In this document: piece by piece, positions 59,826 to 64,000 of the stretch
Numbering within the stretch: the first letter of the stretch is position 1
How the letters are laid out: each line of letters starts with the position of its first letter
DNA from: PGYT01 sp963675055
GTDB lineage: Bacteria > Bacteroidota > Ignavibacteria > Ignavibacteriales > Melioribacteraceae
Assembly: GCA_963675055.2 (NCBI GenBank)
Contig: CAXXJE010000002.1
Location: forward strand, 1,488,001-1,552,000
Reading direction: 5' to 3'
DNA length: 64,000 nucleotides
The notes under the pieces: generated by a model
Database searches by the model: none
The model's input: the letters and a program-made list of their open reading frames with translations, nothing else
Told to the model about the DNA's origin: nothing
Position numbers and translations under genes: made by a program

Positions 59826-61544
59826 TTAAGCTGATTTTCTTATAGCATTCTTTCGGAAAAAGGAAGGTGAAATACCTGTGAATTGTTTGAAAGACTTGTG
59901 GAAAACGGATTTACTGGAAAAACCGACTTCACCGGCAATGGCTTCAATTGTGCAAATCTCGAATTCCGGATCAATGAGCATTTTCCTGGCTTCTATTACT
60001 CTCATTGCATTAATAAACTGGTTGAAATTGGAATCATAAACTTCATTTATTATTTCTGAAAGATATGTGCGATTTGTGTTGAGCTGCTTCGCAAGACTAT
60101 CAATACTCAATTTCGGGGTTTTAAAAATCTTTTCTTCTTTAATGAGCTTATTTAATTTATCCAGTATTTCCTGCTTAACCTTATCCGAATACTTACCGGG
60201 TTCCTTATTGAGTTCATTCAGTGAATTTTCACTCTTCATGAGTTCAAGATTTTTCTTTACAAGCTCTTTGTTGGCTTCAAGTGTCATCTTATACTGCCTG
60301 TATACAACTACCGAGAATACGATACTTATAATAAGAATTCCCGCTGCAGAGTAAATAGTAATAGACTGTTTCTCGATGATGCTGTCGCTTAACAACTGCT
60401 CTTTTTCAAGCAGTTCAATTTGCTGTACCTTTTTCTCCGTTTCATACTTTGTCTGCATATCTGCAATTTGCTCATGTTTCTGCTCGTTGAACACACTGTC
60501 ACTCTTCTCTTTGTACATCGATAAATACTCAAATGCCTCTTTAAATTTGCCGTTGTTGGAATACAACTCGTAAAGAATTTTATATGCATCAAGTAATTGC
60601 TCAGCAGCATCTATCTCAAGAGCTTTTTCAAGACATCTTTGTACATATTGCATTCCCTTATTATAGTTTTGTCTCTCTTTTTCAAGCTCCGCGAGATTGT
60701 AGTATGAAATCGATATTCCAACTCCGTCGTTTATTTCCCTGAAACTTCGAAGAGCTGCTAATATAGATTGCTTGGCTTTTCCGAATTCCTTCCTCTCTTT
60801 ATATATAAGACTCAGGTTGTTGTTTATGGCGGCGATATGAACCTTGTTGTCGAAGTCTTCAGCAATTTGGAGAGCCTTGTTGTAGAACTCAATTGCTTTA
60901 TCGGGGTGAGAAGAATGTGCGTAAATTATACCCATATTAACATACGAGTAAACCAGTGACTTAATATTTCCCAATTTCTTTTTCAGCTCAATTGATAATA
61001 CAAGGAAACTAGCTGCCTTGCCGTAATCCTCGAGCTTCCTGTATGCCAGAGCCAGATTGTTGTAGCATGCTGCCGTTATCTTGTCTGCTCCTGCAGTCTC
61101 ACTGAGGCGTATTGCCTTTAGCAGATATTCAACTGACGTTTGTTCATTATCTCCCTGGGAATGATAAATATCGCCAAGATCCTTGTAACTCTGGGCAAGT
61201 TTTATGGTGTCGTTAACGCGTTCAAAAATAGAAATGGATTTATTGATACCCGCAATTGCTGCCGGGAAATTCCCTTCAATTTTATCGGCAAGTGAAAGAT
61301 TCCTGTAAGCTGATGCAAGCCCTTTATCGTAATTGTTTTCAGTACTTAATTTAACTGCGCTTTGCGACAATTGTTTTGCCGAATCGGCATCCTGCCAGAT
61401 TAGTTCGTAACTTAATTCATTCAGCAGATTGATTCTGATAAATACATCAGTCGTCTTGTTCAGTTCGGTTTCCAGACTGTCGGTTAGAGACTGTGTGTGT
61501 ACAATAGTACTGAAAAACAAAATTAATATTAAAAACATTCGCAT
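59826..61544 (-). CDS. TPR sensor with AraC-type DNA-binding domain
   Basis: The 572-residue protein has a signal peptide (LILILFFSTIVHTQS), about seven TPR units (about 40-360; e.g. ACYNNLALAYRKLEDYGKAA), a coiled-coil segment (about 360-395), one membrane helix (about 398-415, IYSAAGILIISIVFSVVVY), a second coiled coil and a C-terminal AraC double HTH (IDSLAKQLNTNRTYLSEIIN, EIAGEVGFSSKSVFHKSFKQ with F..GISPSFFRK). TPRs therefore lie in the periplasm and the DNA-binding domain in the cytoplasm, a one-protein transmembrane regulator. Target genes are unknown; it is divergent from the methyltransferase gene. Confidence 0.88.
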   Translation of the reverse strand: MRMFLILILFFSTIVHTQSLTDSLETELNKTTDVFIRINLLNELSYELIWQDADSAKQLSQSAVKLSTENNYDKGLASAYRNLSLADKIEGNFPAAIAGINKSISIFERVNDTIKLAQSYKDLGDIYHSQGDNEQTSVEYLLKAIRLSETAGADKITAACYNNLALAYRKLEDYGKAASFLVLSIELKKKLGNIKSLVYSYVNMGIIYAHSSHPDKAIEFYNKALQIAEDFDNKVHIAAINNNLSLIYKERKEFGKAKQSILAALRSFREINDGVGISISYYNLAELEKERQNYNKGMQYVQRCLEKALEIDAAEQLLDAYKILYELYSNNGKFKEAFEYLSMYKEKSDSVFNEQKHEQIADMQTKYETEKKVQQIELLEKEQLLSDSIIEKQSITIYSAAGILIISIVFSVVVYRQYKMTLEANKELVKKNLELMKSENSLNELNKEPGKYSDKVKQEILDKLNKLIKEEKIFKTPKLSIDSLAKQLNTNRTYLSEIINEVYDSNFNQFINAMRVIEARKMLIDPEFEICTIEAIAGEVGFSSKSVFHKSFKQFTGISPSFFRKNAIRKSA

Positions 61545-61757
61545 TTGTGTTGGGGTAGTGTTGTCATTAAAGGCTGAAATTGTATAAACATATTAAACAG
61601 TACGGCAATAATATTCAACCCGGTTTCCTGGAGAGTTGATATCGGTCACCGCCAAGATAAGTATAATCTGAAATATATTTCAAAGTGCTTTGTTTAATAT
61701 AAGTCCGACTCTCATCGCAGTTTTGTAAATTTAGACAAGCATAATAGGAGTTGTTGG

Positions 61758-62537
61758 ATGAAGAACATTTTGGATCACAACCGGAAAGCCTGGAACAGAC
61801 AGGTTGAGAAGGGGAATCAGTGGAGTATTCCTGTTTCACATGACGATATAGAGAAAGCCAGAGGGGGAGACTGGAATGTAGTACTTACACCATGGATACC
61901 AGTTCCCCGCGAATGGTTCGGTGATATTACTGGAAAGGATATTCTTTGTCTCGCATCAGCCGGCGGTCAGCAGGTTCCAATATTCGCTGCAGCAGGAGCA
62001 AATGTAACGAGTTTCGATCTTTCTGATAAACAGCTCGAACAGGATAAAAAAGTTGCTCGCCATGAAAGACTGAATATAATATATCAACAGGGAGACATGC
62101 GGGACATTTCCGTATTCGATGATGAATCGTTTGATATAATCTTTCATCCTGTATCAAACTGTTTTATCCCTGATGTTAATCCAGTCTGGAAAGAGTCTTA
62201 TCGTGTATTACGCAAAGGAGGAGTTCTCCTCGCGGGATTCGCTAATCCACTACTCTACCTTTTTGATGAGAGTGATCCGGGCAAGCCGTTCAAACTCGAG
62301 ATCATTAACAAAATACCTTATTCCGATGTTGAGTTGCTCGACGAGCAAATGAAAAAACTTTATGAGGATAAGGGATACCCGTTTGAATTCGGACATACAC
62401 TTGATGATCTCATAGGCGGGCAGCTTAAATCTGGATTCAGTATTGAAGGGTTTTATGAAGACCGGCATCATGATAAGGGTAATCCACTTCACGAGATGAT
62501 AAATGTATTTATTGCGACCCGTGCCGTGAAAAAATAA
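61758..62537 (+). CDS. Class I SAM-dependent methyltransferase
   Basis: The 259-residue protein has the SAM-binding strand DILCLASAGGQQVPIFAAAGA (about 62-82), FDLSDKQLEQ with the acidic ribose ligand, GDMRDISVFDDESFDII (about 112-128) and the YRVLRKGGVLL strand. The opening HNRKAWNRQVEKGNQWSIPV is shared by a common small-molecule methyltransferase group. Substrate is unknown. An AGGAG site precedes the ATG. Confidence 0.88.
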   Translation: MKNILDHNRKAWNRQVEKGNQWSIPVSHDDIEKARGGDWNVVLTPWIPVPREWFGDITGKDILCLASAGGQQVPIFAAAGANVTSFDLSDKQLEQDKKVARHERLNIIYQQGDMRDISVFDDESFDIIFHPVSNCFIPDVNPVWKESYRVLRKGGVLLAGFANPLLYLFDESDPGKPFKLEIINKIPYSDVELLDEQMKKLYEDKGYPFEFGHTLDDLIGGQLKSGFSIEGFYEDRHHDKGNPLHEMINVFIATRAVKK

Positions 62538-62646
62538 TACGGTAGTTTGGAATATAGGTTGATAATCTGAGGCACACTACCGGCTGTAAAACGTCTAACT
62601 AAGGTCAGCTAAATCATCATAAAATTAGTCGGGGGGCTAAATAATT

Positions 62647-63540
62647 ATGAAGAAATTATTAGTTTTTATAACCAGTTCACTATTCCTTCTCATATCAAGC
62701 ATTATTGCGAAAAATGTAAAAGTAACGGAACTTACCGTCAATACGGGCGATGTCGATTTGTATGTCCGCGTGGCTGGTGACTTGAAATCCGACAATGTGC
62801 TGTTCGGCATTCACGGAGGTCCCGGGGGATCATGTGATTACATGCTCGATCTTGAGCAGCTCTGCAGCAATAAATGTACTGTAGTAAATTTTGATCAGCG
62901 GGGAGCGGGAAAATCCGGTGAACCGAAAGAGGCCTATTCTCTGGATAAATTCGCTGATGATATTGAAGCGGTAAGAAACGAACTTGGATTAGAGAAGATC
63001 AGTTTATTCGGACACAGCTGGGGAGGTATGGTCGCTTTGTATTACGCGGTCAGGTATCCTGATAATGTTAACAGAGTTATAACCATGGGCGGAGTACCAG
63101 TCAATTATGAGGTGCTGAACAAGGGTGAGCAAATGCTGGGTCAAAAGGCAGAATTATTGATTGAGAGAAATATAATTCCGGCGGAATTACCGAAAGATCC
63201 GGTTGAAATGCTTAAAGTTATTATGCCTGTGTATTTCTCCGATCCTGAATTTAACGCACCTTATGAGGTTAAAAATCTCTATTTTAATCCGGCAGTAGCC
63301 CAAAAGGTTATGAGTACTGTCGGCGGTTGGAATTTCGATGATGATGCCAGAAAGCTAACGAATAAAGTGCTAATGCTTTGGGGTGAAGATGATCCGTTTG
63401 GACTTGAAATGGGTGAGTATAATAAAAAGGTTTTTACTTCAGCAGATGTTAAATTTGTCCTGCTGAAAAACTGCGGACATTACTGGCATGAGCAGGAAGA
63501 GGAGACTTTAAATTTGCTGAAGGGATTTTTAGATAACTAA
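62647..63540 (+). CDS. Exported proline-iminopeptidase-like hydrolase (S33)
   Basis: A 297-residue alpha/beta hydrolase with a signal peptide (LLVFITSSLFLLISSIIA). Visible motifs: HGGPGGSCDYM (about 55-65, oxyanion), FDQRGAGKSGEP (about 82-93), GHSWGGM with nucleophile Ser near 123, GEDDPFG with the acid near 250, and CGHYWHEQ with the catalytic His near 278. HGGPGG and DQRGxGxS are typical of prolyl aminopeptidases and related S33 enzymes. It would act in the periplasm on N-terminal Pro or on esters and amides. Confidence 0.88.
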   Translation: MKKLLVFITSSLFLLISSIIAKNVKVTELTVNTGDVDLYVRVAGDLKSDNVLFGIHGGPGGSCDYMLDLEQLCSNKCTVVNFDQRGAGKSGEPKEAYSLDKFADDIEAVRNELGLEKISLFGHSWGGMVALYYAVRYPDNVNRVITMGGVPVNYEVLNKGEQMLGQKAELLIERNIIPAELPKDPVEMLKVIMPVYFSDPEFNAPYEVKNLYFNPAVAQKVMSTVGGWNFDDDARKLTNKVLMLWGEDDPFGLEMGEYNKKVFTSADVKFVLLKNCGHYWHEQEEETLNLLKGFLDN

Positions 63541-63555
63541 CAAAAGGCGTAAGAT

Positions 63556-63654
63556 GTGGATAGCGAAAGCAAACAGCTTCCTGATCTCATTAAACGAATG
63601 CTTGAGTTAGCTAAAATATTCGCGAGCAATAAGCAGTCTCAAAAAAGAAAATAG
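63556..63654 (+). CDS. Possible 32-aa peptide
   Basis: A GTG-started frame (MDSESKQLPDLIKRMLELAK and a basic end SQKRK) with AAAGG about 9 nt before the start, 15 nt after the S33 hydrolase gene. Amphipathic and basic. It may be a short cotranscribed gene or chance. Confidence 0.3.
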   Translation: MDSESKQLPDLIKRMLELAKIFASNKQSQKRK

Positions 63655-63663
63655 GGGAAAATA

Positions 63664-63987
63664 TTGAATGACGGCTTCGAAACTAAGTTCGGTTATCTGT
63701 CCGGGCTAGCATCTGAAATGTATTATAAACAGGAGAAAATAAACAGATATAGTCTGATGTGGTATGGTCGGGAGAATGAATCCCCGGAATGTATGTTTTG
63801 TTAAGTCGAGAACCCTACTGACATAAATTTAATAAGTTCCATATATCGACTAATTAAAAAGTATAGTCAGGTGTTTATTTACGGGATTGTCAAACAGGTT
63901 AGAGAGGGAATGGGAGTATTCGATATTTCCCTGTTCTCCAAATTCAGTTATCTTGAACATCACAATAGAATGAAGGTGCCGAAATAA
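63664..63987 (+). pseudogene. Possible small gene split by one stop codon
   Basis: A TTG at 63664 with AGGGG 6 nt before it opens NDGFETKFGYLSGLASEMYY and reaches TAA at 63802. The same frame then continues for 60 codons (VENPTDINLISSIYRLIKKY and on to NRMKVPK) to 63985. The two parts could be one 107-codon gene with a nonsense mutation. No family is recognised. Confidence 0.3.
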
Positions 63988-64000
63988 TATGATAATTTTA

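Noticed and set aside
61615..61839. 74-codon reverse-strand frame upstream of the methyltransferase
   Set aside because: It overlaps the methyltransferase start and its AGGAG site, and its composition is not protein-like.
1..64000. tRNA, rRNA, CRISPR array or replication origin
   Set aside because: I saw no regularly spaced repeat array, rRNA-like sequence, tRNA arm pattern or DnaA-box cluster while reading; a tRNA/CRISPR search program would be needed to exclude them fully.

Overview
The window looks like chromosome of an Ignavibacteria-type bacterium (Bacteroidota/Chlorobi superphylum). Three things suggest this: a type IX secretion C-terminal sorting signal with the core SLSQNYPNPFNP near 59.45 kb, protein families typical of that group (DUF4905, MORN_2/YwqK, DUF4097, outer-membrane barrels, TPR-AraC hybrids), and AT-rich spacers. 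This is inferred from family content only; the window has no rRNA, and I saw no tRNA gene or CRISPR array.

Layout. 1-0.6 kb: 5' part of a secreted BNR/VPS10-like propeller protein, running off the window. 1.3-6.4 kb: an unusual cassette of five genes on the + strand, none with a signal peptide: a small unknown protein, a GH18-like chitinase fold, a GH64-like beta-1,3-glucanase fold, a PsiD-like phosphatidylserine/aromatic-amino-acid decarboxylase and another small unknown protein. The first and last genes share an identical 34-bp leader motif about 26 nt before their start codons, and each is followed by a two-tier stem-loop. I consider this the best candidate for an undescribed system. 6.6-14.3 kb: hydrolase, lipoprotein, barrel protein, a TetR/GH13 amylase operon that ends in a PhzF-FKBP chimera, the FKBP parent gene, a zinc-ribbon protein and a rhodanese lipoprotein. 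14.4-26.8 kb: sodium:solute symporter, then housekeeping genes: coaD, rsmD, a PilM-like block, a ComEA-like gene without a normal start codon, dnaJ-grpE-hrcA, purM, a TatD-radical SAM fusion and prmA.

26.8-36.3 kb: MarR regulator, then a tightly overlapping menF-D-H-B-A-C-E operon with a convergent hotdog thioesterase. Together these cover chorismate to demethylmenaquinone; only the final C-methylation is absent. A 5' intrinsic terminator precedes menF. 36.4-49.2 kb: MORN protein, aroE, TPR protein, a degenerate galactokinase homologue, a TRAP transporter (dctQM with dctP convergent), a beta-lactamase-fold hydrolase, AmmeMemoRadiSam A and B proteins, DUF4905 and tryptophanase.

49.4-64 kb: YIP1 protein, an aldo/keto reductase and its TetR regulator with matching operators, a PA0069-type radical SAM protein, an ECF sigma operon with a membrane protein and a DUF4097 protein, a decayed REP-associated transposase between direct repeats, a GH172/DUF2961 protein, a collapsed T9SS-cargo gene carrying an in-frame palindromic insert, a TPR-AraC sensor-regulator, a methyltransferase and a proline-iminopeptidase-like hydrolase. 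Decayed genes cluster in 55.9-64 kb.
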